A stretch of 55,178 nt of DNA from Parasulfitobacter algicola (GTDB lineage: Bacteria; Pseudomonadota; Alphaproteobacteria; Rhodobacterales; Rhodobacteraceae): the NCBI RefSeq assembly GCF_013315265.1, contig NZ_JABUFE010000015.1, forward strand, positions 1 to 55,178, written 5' to 3'. Both the position numbers and the translations under genes were made by a program. Below the pieces are notes generated by a model. That model had not been told where the DNA came from. It saw nothing but the letters and a program-made list of their open reading frames with translations, and did no database searches. This document shows positions 8,255-17,146 of the stretch, one piece after another (the stretch's first letter is position 1; the number at the start of each line of letters is the position of its first letter).

Positions 8255-9919
8255 TTACTCCGCTGCGATGGCTTTGGGTTTCGGGGTCGGGGTTGCGCCA
8301 TGCTCGTATTCCTCAAGGAAATCGAGCACCTCCTGGCGGTAGGCATAGTAGTCAGGGTGCTCTAACAAGGCCTTGCGCGTACGGGGGCGTGGCAGGTTTA
8401 CATCGGTGATTTTACCGATGGTTGCCCGCGGCCCATTGGTCATCATCACCACACGGTCAGCCAGCAGGATCGCCTCGTCCACGTCATGGGTCACGCAGAT
8501 CGCGGTAACCTTAGTGCGCGACCAGACTTCCATCAAGACCTCTTGCAATTCCCAGCGTGTCAGGCTGTCAAGCATCCCGAAGGGTTCATCAAGCAACAGC
8601 AATTTGGGGGACAGGGCAAAGGCCCGGGCGATCCCGACGCGTTGCTTCATGCCATTGGACAGCGACGCAGCGCTCTTGTCCATGCTGTCGGCCAGACCAA
8701 CCCGTTCGATGTAGTATTCTACGACATCCTGACGCTCGGCCTGAGAAGCTTTGGGATAGACCTTGTCGACGCCAATGGCGACATTTTCCTTGGCGGTCAG
8801 CCACGGGAACAGGTTGGGCGATTGGAACACAACGGCGCGTTCGGGGTCAGCGCCTTCGACGTTCCAGCCATCCAGTTTTATCGCACCTTTGGAGATCGGG
8901 TTCAGACCGGCCGCCATGGTCAACACAGTTGATTTACCGCAGCCAGAATGTCCGATCAGCGAGATGAATTCGCCCTTGTTGATCTTGAGGTCGAAACCTT
9001 TGACGACTGTCAGCGGCCCCTTGGGTGTCGGGTAGACCTTGTCCAACTGAGAGAAATTCAGGAACTTTTCGTCCATCCCGCTTTCTTGGGCTTGGGCAAC
9101 AGCCGCAGGGACGCCGTGAATTGGCGTCAGCGTCGGCAGGATACGCGTTTCTTCGACCTTGGCCGCTATCCCGACATCCATAAGGTACTTCGTGACCTGT
9201 CCACGCAAGGACTTGAAAGTCGCGTCATTGTTCATCGCCACGCGGTCACGGGGACGCGGAATGTCCACCTTGAATGCGTCGCCCAAAGTCCCGTCAGGGT
9301 TCAGCGCGATGATGCGGTCGGCCAGAATAATTGCCTCGTCGACGTCATTGGTGATCAGCACGCAGGTTTTTTTGTCCTTGTCCCAAATCGCCTCGATTTC
9401 GTCCGCAAGATTGGCACGGGTAAGCGCATCAAGCGCGGACAGGGGTTCATCGAGCAGCAGCATTTCAGGGTCCATGGCCAGTGCGCGGGCCACGTTGACC
9501 CGCTGGCGCATCCCGCCGGACAGCTCAGCCGGGCGCCGGCCGGCTGCGTGGCTGAGGCCGACCATACCGACGTAGTGATCGACCTTTGCAGCACGCGCGT
9601 CTTTCGATAATTCAGGAAACATCGTATCGACAGCAAGCGCCACATTCCCATTCACTGTCAGCCACGGCATGAGCGAGTAGCTTTGAAAGATGACACCGCG
9701 TTCGCGCCCCGGTTCGGTGATGGGTTTGCCTTTGTAGGTGACTGACCCTGTCGTAGGCTGTTCCAGCCCTGCCATCATGTTGATCAGCGTTGTTTTCCCT
9801 GTGCCCGAGAACCCAAGGATGACGACGAATTCACCCTCTGACACATCCAGGTTGATGTCTTTGAGAACCGGCATCTCACCATAGCTCTTTGAAACGTTAT
9901 TGAATTGCAGGATACCCAT
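8255..9919 (-). CDS. nrtCD: Nitrate ABC transporter ATPase with two fused ATPase domains (554 aa)
   Basis: Energises nitrate import at the inner membrane. Two complete ABC cassettes lie in one chain. The first has Walker A GFSGTGKTT, signature LSGGMRQRV and Walker B MLLLDEPLSALD. The second begins near residue 290 and has GHSGCGKST, LSNGMKQRV and LLLLDEPFGMLD. In cyanobacteria these are two proteins, NrtC and NrtD, and NrtC carries a NrtA-like domain that is absent here. I chose the ATG at 9919; a TTG at 9925 directly abuts the nrtB stop and seems less likely. The second signature has Asn for Gly (LSNGM), a known tolerated variation in this transporter family. Confidence 0.93.
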   Translation of the reverse strand: MGILQFNNVSKSYGEMPVLKDINLDVSEGEFVVILGFSGTGKTTLINMMAGLEQPTTGSVTYKGKPITEPGRERGVIFQSYSLMPWLTVNGNVALAVDTMFPELSKDARAAKVDHYVGMVGLSHAAGRRPAELSGGMRQRVNVARALAMDPEMLLLDEPLSALDALTRANLADEIEAIWDKDKKTCVLITNDVDEAIILADRIIALNPDGTLGDAFKVDIPRPRDRVAMNNDATFKSLRGQVTKYLMDVGIAAKVEETRILPTLTPIHGVPAAVAQAQESGMDEKFLNFSQLDKVYPTPKGPLTVVKGFDLKINKGEFISLIGHSGCGKSTVLTMAAGLNPISKGAIKLDGWNVEGADPERAVVFQSPNLFPWLTAKENVAIGVDKVYPKASQAERQDVVEYYIERVGLADSMDKSAASLSNGMKQRVGIARAFALSPKLLLLDEPFGMLDSLTRWELQEVLMEVWSRTKVTAICVTHDVDEAILLADRVVMMTNGPRATIGKITDVNLPRPRTRKALLEHPDYYAYRQEVLDFLEEYEHGATPTPKPKAIAAE

Positions 9920-9925
9920 TACCAA

Positions 9926-10999
9926 TCACCGGTTGTTTGAGAATGTGAACATCGACTGCAAGGCGTACATCAGCCGATCGAGCAGGAAACCAATGATGCC
10001 GATGGTAAAGACAGCGACCATGATCCGCGCGAGCGATTGGGACGATCCGTTCTGGAACTCATCCCAGACAAATTTGCCAAGGCCGGGGTTCTGGGCGAGC
10101 ATTTCCGCCGCGATCAGCACCATCCAGCCTACGCCCAGCGACAGACGCAGACCTGTAAAGATCAGCGGCAGCGCAGAAGGCAGAACCAACTTCGTAATCT
10201 TGGTATAAGTGTTCATTTTAAGCACCCGGCTGACGCTGACCAAATCTTTGTCGATGCTGCTGACGCCAAGGGCGGTGTTGATCAGGGTGGGCCAAAGTGA
10301 ACAGAGTGTGACGGTGATGGCCGAGATCAGGAAGGACTTGGAGAACATGCCGTCATTGGTGGTATAGACTGCCGAGACGATCATCGTGACGATTGGCAGC
10401 CAAGCCAGCGGCGAGACAGGTTTGAAAATCTGGATGAGCGGGTTGAGCGCGGCATTGGCCGTCACAGACAAACCTGCCGCAATCCCCAATGGGATGGCCA
10501 CGATAGAGGCGATCAGGAACCCAAAGAAAACCGTTTTAATCGAGGTCCAGATTTGATCGTAATATGTTGGCTTGCCGGTGTATATGCGTTCGCGCACCCG
10601 ATCGGCGTTGCCTTCGGCAATCAGTTTAGCGTTGCGTGCATCCTGGCGTTCATAAAAGGCCGCTGCACGTTCACCTTCGCGGATGGCATCCTCGCGCAAT
10701 GCGCCGACTTGTTCCCAAACCTCTGCGGGGCCAGGCACGGCACCAAGTGATGTCTGCACGCGCGGCGCGAGCGATGCCCACATCATCAAGAAAAGGGCAA
10801 TTGCAAGCAGCGGGACACCCAGCAAGCGCCAGATTTCACCCATCTGGGCGCGGGGGTTATCGCCCGCCGCCGCCTTGAGAATAGGTGTCATCCACGATAG
10901 GCCAAAGACCTTGAACCATGCGTCGGCTTTGTTGATGCGGGTAAAAAGCCGCGCACGGCGGGCCTCGTTGTCGAGTGTGTTTGAATCAATCGCGCTCAT
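9926..10999 (-). CDS. nrtB: Nitrate ABC transporter permease NrtB (357 aa)
   Basis: Inner-membrane permease of the nitrate importer. After a cytoplasmic N-terminus there is one hydrophobic segment (LLGVPLLAIALFLMMWASL), a hydrophilic periplasmic loop, and then the binding-protein-dependent transport core (FFGFLIASIVAIPLGIAAGL onward). The EAA-like loop is near LINTALGVSSIDKDLVSVSRVLKM. The extra N-terminal segment with a long loop of about 90 residues is usual in alphaproteobacterial NrtB. It lies 84 bp downstream of nrtA and immediately upstream of the ATPase gene. Confidence 0.94.
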   Translation of the reverse strand: MSAIDSNTLDNEARRARLFTRINKADAWFKVFGLSWMTPILKAAAGDNPRAQMGEIWRLLGVPLLAIALFLMMWASLAPRVQTSLGAVPGPAEVWEQVGALREDAIREGERAAAFYERQDARNAKLIAEGNADRVRERIYTGKPTYYDQIWTSIKTVFFGFLIASIVAIPLGIAAGLSVTANAALNPLIQIFKPVSPLAWLPIVTMIVSAVYTTNDGMFSKSFLISAITVTLCSLWPTLINTALGVSSIDKDLVSVSRVLKMNTYTKITKLVLPSALPLIFTGLRLSLGVGWMVLIAAEMLAQNPGLGKFVWDEFQNGSSQSLARIMVAVFTIGIIGFLLDRLMYALQSMFTFSNNR

Positions 11000-11083
11000 A
11001 TCGGGTGTCCAACTGCTGCTTTTGAAAAAAGGGGGGGTGGGCCAGCGCCCGCCTTATGTGTCCGCAAGGTGGGCGCCATTTGC

Positions 11084-12454
11084 TTAGCCTTGGATTTCGT
11101 TGTCAACGATGGTCTGCCCGGACTTCAGACCAATCGGCAAGCTGTCGATATAGGCGTTCGGTGTCCGGCCATCATAAGGGATCGCGTCAATGATATCGGC
11201 GGCTGGTGTGGCGTCTTTGAAACCATCGCTGTCCCATGGGAAGTCAGCTTCGTTTGCCAGTCCGTCATCGACCAGAAGACGGGCAGCCTCCAGATAAATG
11301 TCGGGGCGGTATACTTCGGCTGCCGTCTCAAAGTACCATTCATCCGACATCGTCTCGGGGATTTGCCCCCAGCGGCGCATTTGGGTCAGATACCAGATTG
11401 CGTCAGAATAGAACGGATAGGTCGCATTGTAGCGGAAGAAGACGTTGAAGTCAGGCGCGGGACGTACATCACCTTTTTCAAACTCAAAGAAACCGGTCAT
11501 GGAATTGGCGATCACTTCGTAATCAGCCCCGACATATTCGGGCCGTGAAAGCATCTTGACCGCTTCGGGACGGTTTGCATTTTCATTTTCGTCCAGCCAG
11601 ATGGCCGCGCGGATCAATGCCTTGGTCAAGGCGAGTGTGGTATTTGGATTTTCTTCAGCGAATTCCGCGGTAATACCAAACACCTTTTCGGGGTTATTCT
11701 TCCACATATCATAGTCGGTAATCACCGGGACACCGATGCCTTTGAATACGGCCTGCTGGTTCCAAGGTTCACCCACGGCGTAGCCGTAGATCGTGCCGGC
11801 TTCCATGGTGGCGGGCATTTGCGGCGGCGGGGTGACAGACAGCAAAACGTCAGCCGCGATCTGGCCGGAAATATCCTGCGGGCTGTAGTACCCCGGCTCT
11901 AGGCCGCCAGCGGCAAGCCAATAACGAATTTCGTAGTTGTGGGTCGACACAGGGAAAACCATACCCATATTAAATGGCTCTCCGCGGTCCTGATAATCCT
12001 CAACCACTGGGGCCAAAGCGCTGGCACTGATGGGATGCTGCGGGCGACCATCGTCCATCAAAGGGACATTCGGTTTCATTTCGTCCCAGATTTCATTGGA
12101 AACCGTGATGGCGTTGCCGTTCAGGTCCATCGAGAACGGCGTGATGATATGGGCCTCTGTGCCATAACCGATGGTGGCAGCAAGTGGCTGGCCGGCCAAC
12201 ATATGCGCCCCATCCAATTGGCCGCTGATGACGCCATCAAGCAGCACTTTCCAGTTCGCCTGCGCTTCAAGCGTGACAAAAAGACCTTCGTCCTCAAAAA
12301 AGCCCAGCTCATATGCGGCAGCCAACGGGGCCATATCGGTCAGCTTGATAAAGCCAAACGTCAGGTCCTCTTTCTCAAGCTCCAGAAGCTCAGCCGAGGC
12401 CGCCGTGGCCAGCAGGCTGGTGGTTGCCAATAATGTTGCAATGGTCTTTTTCAT
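11084..12454 (-). CDS. nrtA: Nitrate-binding periplasmic protein NrtA (456 aa)
   Basis: Substrate-binding subunit of the nitrate importer. A Sec-type signal peptide covers about residues 1-21 and ends at ATAASA. The mature protein is of the NrtA/CmpA family: [47 protein letters not shown] and [17 protein letters not shown]. Unlike cyanobacterial NrtA I see no lipobox Cys, so it should be soluble in the periplasm. It is the first structural gene after the leader RNA described separately, so its expression is probably controlled by NasT antitermination. Confidence 0.95.
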   Translation of the reverse strand: MKKTIATLLATTSLLATAASAELLELEKEDLTFGFIKLTDMAPLAAAYELGFFEDEGLFVTLEAQANWKVLLDGVISGQLDGAHMLAGQPLAATIGYGTEAHIITPFSMDLNGNAITVSNEIWDEMKPNVPLMDDGRPQHPISASALAPVVEDYQDRGEPFNMGMVFPVSTHNYEIRYWLAAGGLEPGYYSPQDISGQIAADVLLSVTPPPQMPATMEAGTIYGYAVGEPWNQQAVFKGIGVPVITDYDMWKNNPEKVFGITAEFAEENPNTTLALTKALIRAAIWLDENENANRPEAVKMLSRPEYVGADYEVIANSMTGFFEFEKGDVRPAPDFNVFFRYNATYPFYSDAIWYLTQMRRWGQIPETMSDEWYFETAAEVYRPDIYLEAARLLVDDGLANEADFPWDSDGFKDATPAADIIDAIPYDGRTPNAYIDSLPIGLKSGQTIVDNEIQG

Positions 12455-12485
12455 GATCAGTTCCTTTTAACGCCCATCGGGGGCA

Positions 12486-12550
12486 CAAACGACAAAAGCC
12501 GCACGTAGGGATCACGGGGGAGGAGGTCCGTGTTCCATACGAGCGGCTTT
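12486..12550 (-). terminator. Leader terminator hairpin upstream of nrtA
   Basis: On the minus strand AAAGCCGC (complement of 12543-12550) pairs with GCGGCTTT (complement of 12495-12502). An inner ACACGG/CCGTG pairing adds to the hairpin, and a U-rich tail (TTTTGTCGTTTG) follows. It lies 30-95 bases before the nrtA start and directly downstream of two ANTAR-type hairpins. This is the arrangement of NasT-controlled leaders, in which the terminator stops transcription unless NasT binds. Base pairing is read from the sequence; the role is inferred. Confidence 0.8.
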
Positions 12551-12563
12551 GCTCTTGAGATAT

Positions 12564-12608
12564 GCGCAACCAACAGTGGTCAGCGCGGATTTCTGGGCGT
12601 CGTTGCCC
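12564..12608 (-). promoter_or_regulatory. ANTAR-protein RNA target: two hexaloop hairpins in the nrt/nas leader
   Basis: Two small hairpins in the minus-strand transcript. The first (12595-12608) has stem GGGC/GCCC and hexaloop AACGAC. The second (12564-12586) has stem GCGC..ACC/GGT..GCGC and hexaloop ACTGTT. Both loops have A at position 1 and G at position 4, the published signature of RNA bound by ANTAR-domain antiterminators (EutV, NasR, NasT). They lie just 5' of the terminator, and the nasT gene is next upstream. The operon should therefore be switched on by NasT when nitrate releases it from NasS. Confidence 0.8.
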
Positions 12609-12707
12609 GTTAACGCTAGATTAAGCCTGTGATCTCAGGTTCCTCAATCGACTTTTTGCGCTGCCGTGATCTTTTGTGCCGCAATGCAGAAATCGCTTAA
12701 TAATTCA

Positions 12708-13850
12708 TCACTCTTCACGGGTATAATCGAAGGTACTGCCATCAAAAAAGGCATCAGCTGCAAGAATCATATGCCCACGGGTTGAGGCAACAGCTGTTTC
12801 AAATTGAAGCGAACCTTCCGCTTTCTCTGATGCACCAGGCAAATCGGCCCCGATGCCAGACAGGTTCCGGCGGTACAGATCGGACCGAAAGCATGCCTTG
12901 GCCTTTTCAATGCCCGCATCATCCGCGCCAAGTTGGTCTGCGATCCATGCGGCCTGACTGCGCCATGGAAACGTGGCGGCGTTCTTGTGAAACTGTAAAA
13001 AGTGCCGAATGGCGATGGGCGGCGCATTCTGTCGCGGCACGATGTGGCCAGTGAGTGCCGGGTCAATTAAGTCGGGTGAAACACTCAGGTGTTCGCTTCG
13101 GCCCAAAATCTCGACCGCCAGGGGTTTGTTCTTGGGTTTATCCAGCCAAGCCGAGGCCTGAAAGATCGCACGCATCAACCGGCGTACGGCATCTTCATTT
13201 GACTCGACCCAGTCGTGACGGGCAGCAAGAACTTTTTCCGGCGCAAACTGCCAGACATTGCGTCCGGTCATCATCAATTGCGCAACATTTTGCTGGACGG
13301 CCAGGCTCCCCCAAGGTTCGCCCACCCAGAAAGCGTCGACAAATCCATCTGCAACAGCATCTGCCATGCGTGGCGGCGGGACAGTGACCTCCTCGATACG
13401 TAAATCAGGTGTGGACGAGGTCCAGTAAGACAAAAGCAGACGGTGCATAGCGTAATGAAACGGGACGCCGACACGCAGCGGCCGGTCTCTTTTTGTACGC
13501 AATGCCCGCAGCAGCGCGTGCGCATCACCAAAGGGCACGGGCCCGATATCTACAGCTACCGCGTGCGAAACGCCAAAGACTGTTCCGTTGACCGACAGCA
13601 CCATCAAGGTATCGACCTGCGCGGGCAGACCGCCCAGCCCAATGGACATGGCAACAGGCATCGGCGACAGCATTTGCGCCGCATCAAGATGCCCAAGCGC
13701 CAGCATATCACGCAGAGCCGACCAAGACGGCTGGCGCACAAGATTGAGGGTCAGCGCCTCCTCTGCCGCAAAACCCAGTTCTTTGGCAATCACAAGCGGG
13801 GCGCAGTCAACCAAGGGCACATAGCCGCAATTCAGGACAGTATGGCTCAT
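12708..13850 (-). CDS. nasS: Nitrate sensor NasS, cytoplasmic NrtA-like protein (380 aa)
   Basis: Member of the NrtA/CmpA fold (CGYVPLVDCAPLVIAKELGFAAEE; SWSALRDMLALGHLDAAQML; FWVGEPWGSLAVQQN) but with no signal peptide, so it stays in the cytoplasm. In Azotobacter, Paracoccus and Bradyrhizobium, NasS binds NasT without nitrate and releases it when nitrate or nitrite binds. The gene overlaps nasT by ATGA (13847-13850), consistent with equimolar synthesis of the pair. The C-terminus (from about residue 300) differs from the transporter protein NrtA in this window. Confidence 0.93.
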   Translation of the reverse strand: MSHTVLNCGYVPLVDCAPLVIAKELGFAAEEALTLNLVRQPSWSALRDMLALGHLDAAQMLSPMPVAMSIGLGGLPAQVDTLMVLSVNGTVFGVSHAVAVDIGPVPFGDAHALLRALRTKRDRPLRVGVPFHYAMHRLLLSYWTSSTPDLRIEEVTVPPPRMADAVADGFVDAFWVGEPWGSLAVQQNVAQLMMTGRNVWQFAPEKVLAARHDWVESNEDAVRRLMRAIFQASAWLDKPKNKPLAVEILGRSEHLSVSPDLIDPALTGHIVPRQNAPPIAIRHFLQFHKNAATFPWRSQAAWIADQLGADDAGIEKAKACFRSDLYRRNLSGIGADLPGASEKAEGSLQFETAVASTRGHMILAADAFFDGSTFDYTREE

Positions 13851-14431
13851 GACAAAAGGTCCGCCGCTGTCACAAGAGCCTGAGCCACGTCAATGACTTT
13901 GCGGCTTTGGCCCATCGCGGTTTTGCGAAGCAGATTGTAAGACTCGTCCTCTGAGATACCGCGCTGGCGCATCAAAATGCCCTTGGCACGGTCAATTGTC
14001 TTGCGGTCTTCCAGCGCCTGTTTGGCGGCGTCCAGTTCCGACTGCATCTGGCGCATCAGTTTGAACCGCGCAATTGCGGTTTGCAGAACCGGTTTGATCC
14101 GCTCCATTTTCAATCCATCAACCACGTAGGCACTGACCCCCGCATTCAGTGCAGCCTGCGTGAGATCGTCGTCGGTTTGATCAACGAAAAGAGCGACGGC
14201 CCGTTTGGATGTCTCGGTCGCATAGGAAATGTGTTCGAGCGTATCGCGATCAGGATTGGCAAGGTCGATCAGGACGATATCGGGGGTGCATTCCTTGACA
14301 GTACGATCAAGCGCCGAGATTTGCGCCAAGGCTTTCACATCCGACCAGCCCGCGTTCCTGAGCGCATCCACAATGTCACGCACCCGTACTGGATCAGACT
14401 CAACAACAAGAATGCGCAGGTTTTGGTTCAT
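13847..14431 (-). CDS. nasT: Nitrate-responsive antiterminator NasT (194 aa)
   Basis: N-terminal response-regulator-like receiver domain (LRILVVESDPVRVRDIVDALRN; PDIVLIDLANPDRDTLEHI) and a C-terminal ANTAR RNA-binding domain (about residues 135-190: ALEDRKTIDRAKGILMRQRG, then SEDESYNLLRKTAMGQSRKV). This is the usual NasT size and order. The start MNQNLRILVV at 14431 was chosen over an upstream start at 14575 because family members begin at this point. The likely target is the two-hairpin leader 1.2 kb downstream, in front of nrtA. Confidence 0.94.
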   Translation of the reverse strand: MNQNLRILVVESDPVRVRDIVDALRNAGWSDVKALAQISALDRTVKECTPDIVLIDLANPDRDTLEHISYATETSKRAVALFVDQTDDDLTQAALNAGVSAYVVDGLKMERIKPVLQTAIARFKLMRQMQSELDAAKQALEDRKTIDRAKGILMRQRGISEDESYNLLRKTAMGQSRKVIDVAQALVTAADLLS

Positions 14432-14706
14432 AGAAGCGTCATTCGCGAACGCAGTGACAAGATCAACGGGGCAACTGTCCCTCCTGACCCGCATCGCCCC
14501 TTTCGAGCAGAGAAATCCGGCACAAAGTGCGCATATGCCTATCTTTTCGGCGGCTTGAATCAATAATGAGCGCAATGAAATGAAAGATTTGCCCCCAAAC
14601 CAAAATCAACTTCTTATGACCCTTTGGAACCTGTTTTTAATCTTTGGGGCAGATCGCAGCATTAGGTGATTTTGGCCTCGCACTTCGTTTTCGCCGCTGC
14701 GTGATC

Positions 14707-15360
14707 TTAGGTCACTTCTAAGTCGGCGAACGGCAAGCACCGTTCGGCAATACTTAAATCATCTTCCAACTCAACCCCCAGATACCGCATTGTGTTATCA
14801 ACGTTCGTATGGCCGAGCAGAAGTTACACAGTGCGAAGGTTGCCAGTCTTGCGGTATATCTCAGCGGCTTTGGTCCGGCGGAGCGAATGAGTGCCGTAGC
14901 TGCTGGGCTCTAATCCGATCGCGGTCACCCAATCACGAACAAGCCGACCATATTGACGCGTGGAGATGTTCGGACGGTCGTGGAAGCGGCTGGGGAAAAT
15001 GAAAGGGCATCCGATCATCTCTGGTGATCTTACCCATGCAATGACGGTATCGCGTGTATTTCCGGTCAACTCGAACTGAGCCGGTTTCTTTGTTTTACTC
15101 TGGGTCACCGAAAGCCGTTCGCGAACGCGACCCTCTTTGACCAAATCGGTCACGTCGAGTTTGACCAGATCACAGCCTCGCAGTTTGCTATCAATCGCAA
15201 CGTTGAACAGCGCAAGGTCGCGAATATAACCCGCAAGTTCGAGTCGCGCGCGGATCGCCAACACCTGTTTGGGAAGCAGCGGTCGTTTCTGGCCGATGAT
15301 CCGCCCCTTGTTCCAGGCTTTGCGCTTTGAGGTGACTGCGGGAAGTTGGACTCTTGGCAT
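14707..15360 (-). pseudogene. Tyrosine recombinase/integrase with a premature stop
   Basis: Reading on through one stop gives a 217-residue phage-type integrase catalytic domain. It has the first Arg in SKLRGCDLVKL, the HxxR motif in GTHSLRRTKA, and LLLGHTNVDNTMRYLGVE with the tyrosine nucleophile. A TAA at 14824-14826 falls just before LLLGH, most simply a CAA-to-TAA change of the Gln that precedes this motif in relatives. The truncated 178-residue product would lack the catalytic Tyr and the final His. The start chosen is MPRVQLPAVT at 15360. No attachment site could be identified. Confidence 0.85.
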
Positions 15361-15536
15361 GATATGCCTCCAATCCTCCCTCCAAACCCAGACATCAGCA
15401 CAGCACTGACGCCGGTAGCATAGCATCGGATTGAATGACCGATTTCAGAACGAACCAGCACCCGCCATCTCTGCAAGTGCATTCGGCGGCTTCGAGCCTA
15501 TGTTGCAAAATGCTGCAGTGCGGCTAAAGTGGCGTA

Positions 15537-16022
15537 ATGATCAGCGTGTCAAATAGTAATATCCGCATTCTGGCGCCTTTAGACACACTTGACTATTTTG
15601 ATAGTCAAACTGTGAGCTTGTTGAGTGCAATTTCGCCCTTACAGGCGTGGAACCTAATTATGGAGGATCCGCAGCCCGTTCTGAGCTTGGCGTTCAGAAT
15701 TCGCGATGCTGTTTCGAGCAGGTTTGGCGTAAAGTCCATCGGTGGTTTTTCTGGCACCTCAAAAGATACGATCCGTGCGGGAGACTACCTAGACTTCTTT
15801 TTGGTCGAACACAGCGACGACAGGGCCTTGGTTTTGACTGAGCGTGATCGGCACCTTGATGTGATGACCTGCGTGTCGGCACAGGGGAACGAGATTTCCA
15901 TTACGTCTTCGGTGACCGTGCATAACTTGTTTGGCAGAGCGTACATGATACCGGTGGGCATAGCTCACAAGCTGATTGTCAGGAATATGCTGCGTCGACT
16001 TCAGAGGAAACTTGCTGCATAA
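15537..16022 (+). CDS. DUF2867 domain protein (161 aa)
   Basis: Small cytoplasmic protein matching the DUF2867 pattern: an N-terminal DYFDS segment, SPLQAWNLIMEDPQPVLSLA, LRD-like FRIRDAVSSRFGVKS, and a C-terminal GRAYMIPVGIAHKLIVRNML segment. Function is unknown; related proteins often follow a regulator or an oxidoreductase gene. Here it stands alone between a broken integrase and an IS110 remnant, so it may be cargo of a former mobile element (inference). No signal peptide and no membrane segment are seen. Confidence 0.75.
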   Translation: MISVSNSNIRILAPLDTLDYFDSQTVSLLSAISPLQAWNLIMEDPQPVLSLAFRIRDAVSSRFGVKSIGGFSGTSKDTIRAGDYLDFFLVEHSDDRALVLTERDRHLDVMTCVSAQGNEISITSSVTVHNLFGRAYMIPVGIAHKLIVRNMLRRLQRKLAA

Positions 16023-16330
16023 GAGTCAAGGTCAGCTTCTCTAATCGGGCGTTGGGGTCAAGTTCATTTCATCGTTTCATTTCCGTTCTATTGGATCGAT
16101 GTCCTTCATCCGAGTCACGCTTCTCTTCGCAGTCATTGGTGACCCGGTTCGGTTGGGTCGCTGCATGCATGTGTCGGAATGGACGTAGAGCGCCCAGCTT
16201 AGTCTCGCGCTTGCTAATCGCAGCAGCCATTTTCGGCGTCATCTACAGACCTCGTCCAGTAAGGCACGATCCCATCATTGATCTTTGAAGGTTCAGTTCA
16301 TGCGGCACCCTCCAATGATCTCTGAGGGAA
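16023..16330. other. Non-coding stretch between DUF2867 gene and IS110 remnant
   Basis: No gene is recognised. Short reading frames on either strand carry no family resemblance. The stretch adjoins the decayed 3' end of the IS110 transposase, so part of it may be the right end of that element. Confidence 0.4.
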
Positions 16331-16640
16331 CTCAGTGTTGCCGACGTCCTTTGCGACGCATCAAACGCAGGCCCCAAGACCTGATCTCCGAGCTGGCAAC
16401 CGATCGCATCATCATTGCGTTGGCTGCGGCATATAGTGTTGATCAGACATCCCGGTCACCAACTTTGGAGATGCGGCCGGGATTATCCATCTCGCCGGAC
16501 TGATACCGGCGCGGTGTTAATCCAAAATGCGCCGCAACAGTTCTGGAGCTGAAGAACCGTGCTGGATCATCAACTGCAGCACGGAATGTCCCCCCTATAC
16601 CGCCGGAAGTTCTTTGTAGGCCGATGCAAGTTTGTTTGAA
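16331..16640 (-). pseudogene. IS110-family transposase, C-terminal remnant
   Basis: In one minus-strand frame the sequence reads TFRAAVDDPARFFSSRTVAA, HFGLTPRRYQSGEMDNPGRI, a stop, then LYAAANAMMMRSVASSEIRS and WGLRLMRRKGRR. This is the C-terminal Transposase_20 region of IS110-family enzymes, in which R-x-Y-QSGE and the serine region are conserved. A TGA interrupts it after GDRDV and the end is frameshifted. The N-terminal DEDD domain is missing. It is a dead fragment unrelated in detail to the IS110 piece at the right end of the window. Confidence 0.8.
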
Positions 16641-16669
16641 TGCTTGTATCGACGCCACGTTAACAGCCA

Positions 16670-17146
16670 TCATTTTTTCGCCCTCAGCCTTTTCTCAAAG
16701 TTTGAGCGTGCTCGCGAATGAGCATCATCAATTAGTGGAAGGCACTTAGCCCACATCTCCTCAGTTGGATTCAAGATTGAGATCCAAGACATCCAACCAT
16801 AAATCGGATGCGGGGTAAGAGTGTTTTTCTCCGTGAAGTCCCAATTGCCTTCGATGACACCCCCCTTTCCAGGTCGAGGTGGTGGTGGACCAAAGATCTC
16901 AAGATATGCCCCTTTACTGACACCCAGGTTCAGGCGCCAAACTCCAGGTCTGTCCAGGTTTGATGCTTTGTCGTTGTCCCCATTCTTTTCCTTGATGGTC
17001 GCAAAGTACGCTCCGCGATTAAAAACCATCCCAGGATTATAAAAGTATGAAATCTCCCCCCAAGCATCCTTGGGGATCACACCGCCCAAGGTATTGGCGA
17101 GGTAGTTATGAGCTGTCTTTCTCTCGATCCATTTGTTCTGCGACAT
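16670..17146 (-). CDS. DUF6194 family protein (158 aa)
   Basis: Cytoplasmic protein with the family pattern YFYNPGMVFNRGAYFATIKE, then ASNLDRPGVWRLNLGVSKGA and YGWMSWISILNPTEEMWAKC near the C-terminus. Biochemical function is unknown. It starts 41 bp inside the end of the WYL regulator gene, so the two are translated from one message with the ABM-like gene upstream. Co-transcription with a WYL regulator suggests a ligand-responsive role (inference). Confidence 0.75.
   Translation of the reverse strand: MSQNKWIERKTAHNYLANTLGGVIPKDAWGEISYFYNPGMVFNRGAYFATIKEKNGDNDKASNLDRPGVWRLNLGVSKGAYLEIFGPPPPRPGKGGVIEGNWDFTEKNTLTPHPIYGWMSWISILNPTEEMWAKCLPLIDDAHSRARSNFEKRLRAKK

Noticed and set aside
12620-12640. 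Additional short hairpin CCTG-AGATCA-CAGG upstream of the two leader hairpins
   Set aside because: The hexaloop has A at position 1 but T at position 4, so it does not fit the ANTAR rule; the two hairpins downstream fit better.
12455-14706. Sigma-54 (-24/-12) promoter or NtrC site for the nitrate genes
   Set aside because: I found no convincing TGGCAC-N5-TTGC match upstream of nasT or nrtA by eye.
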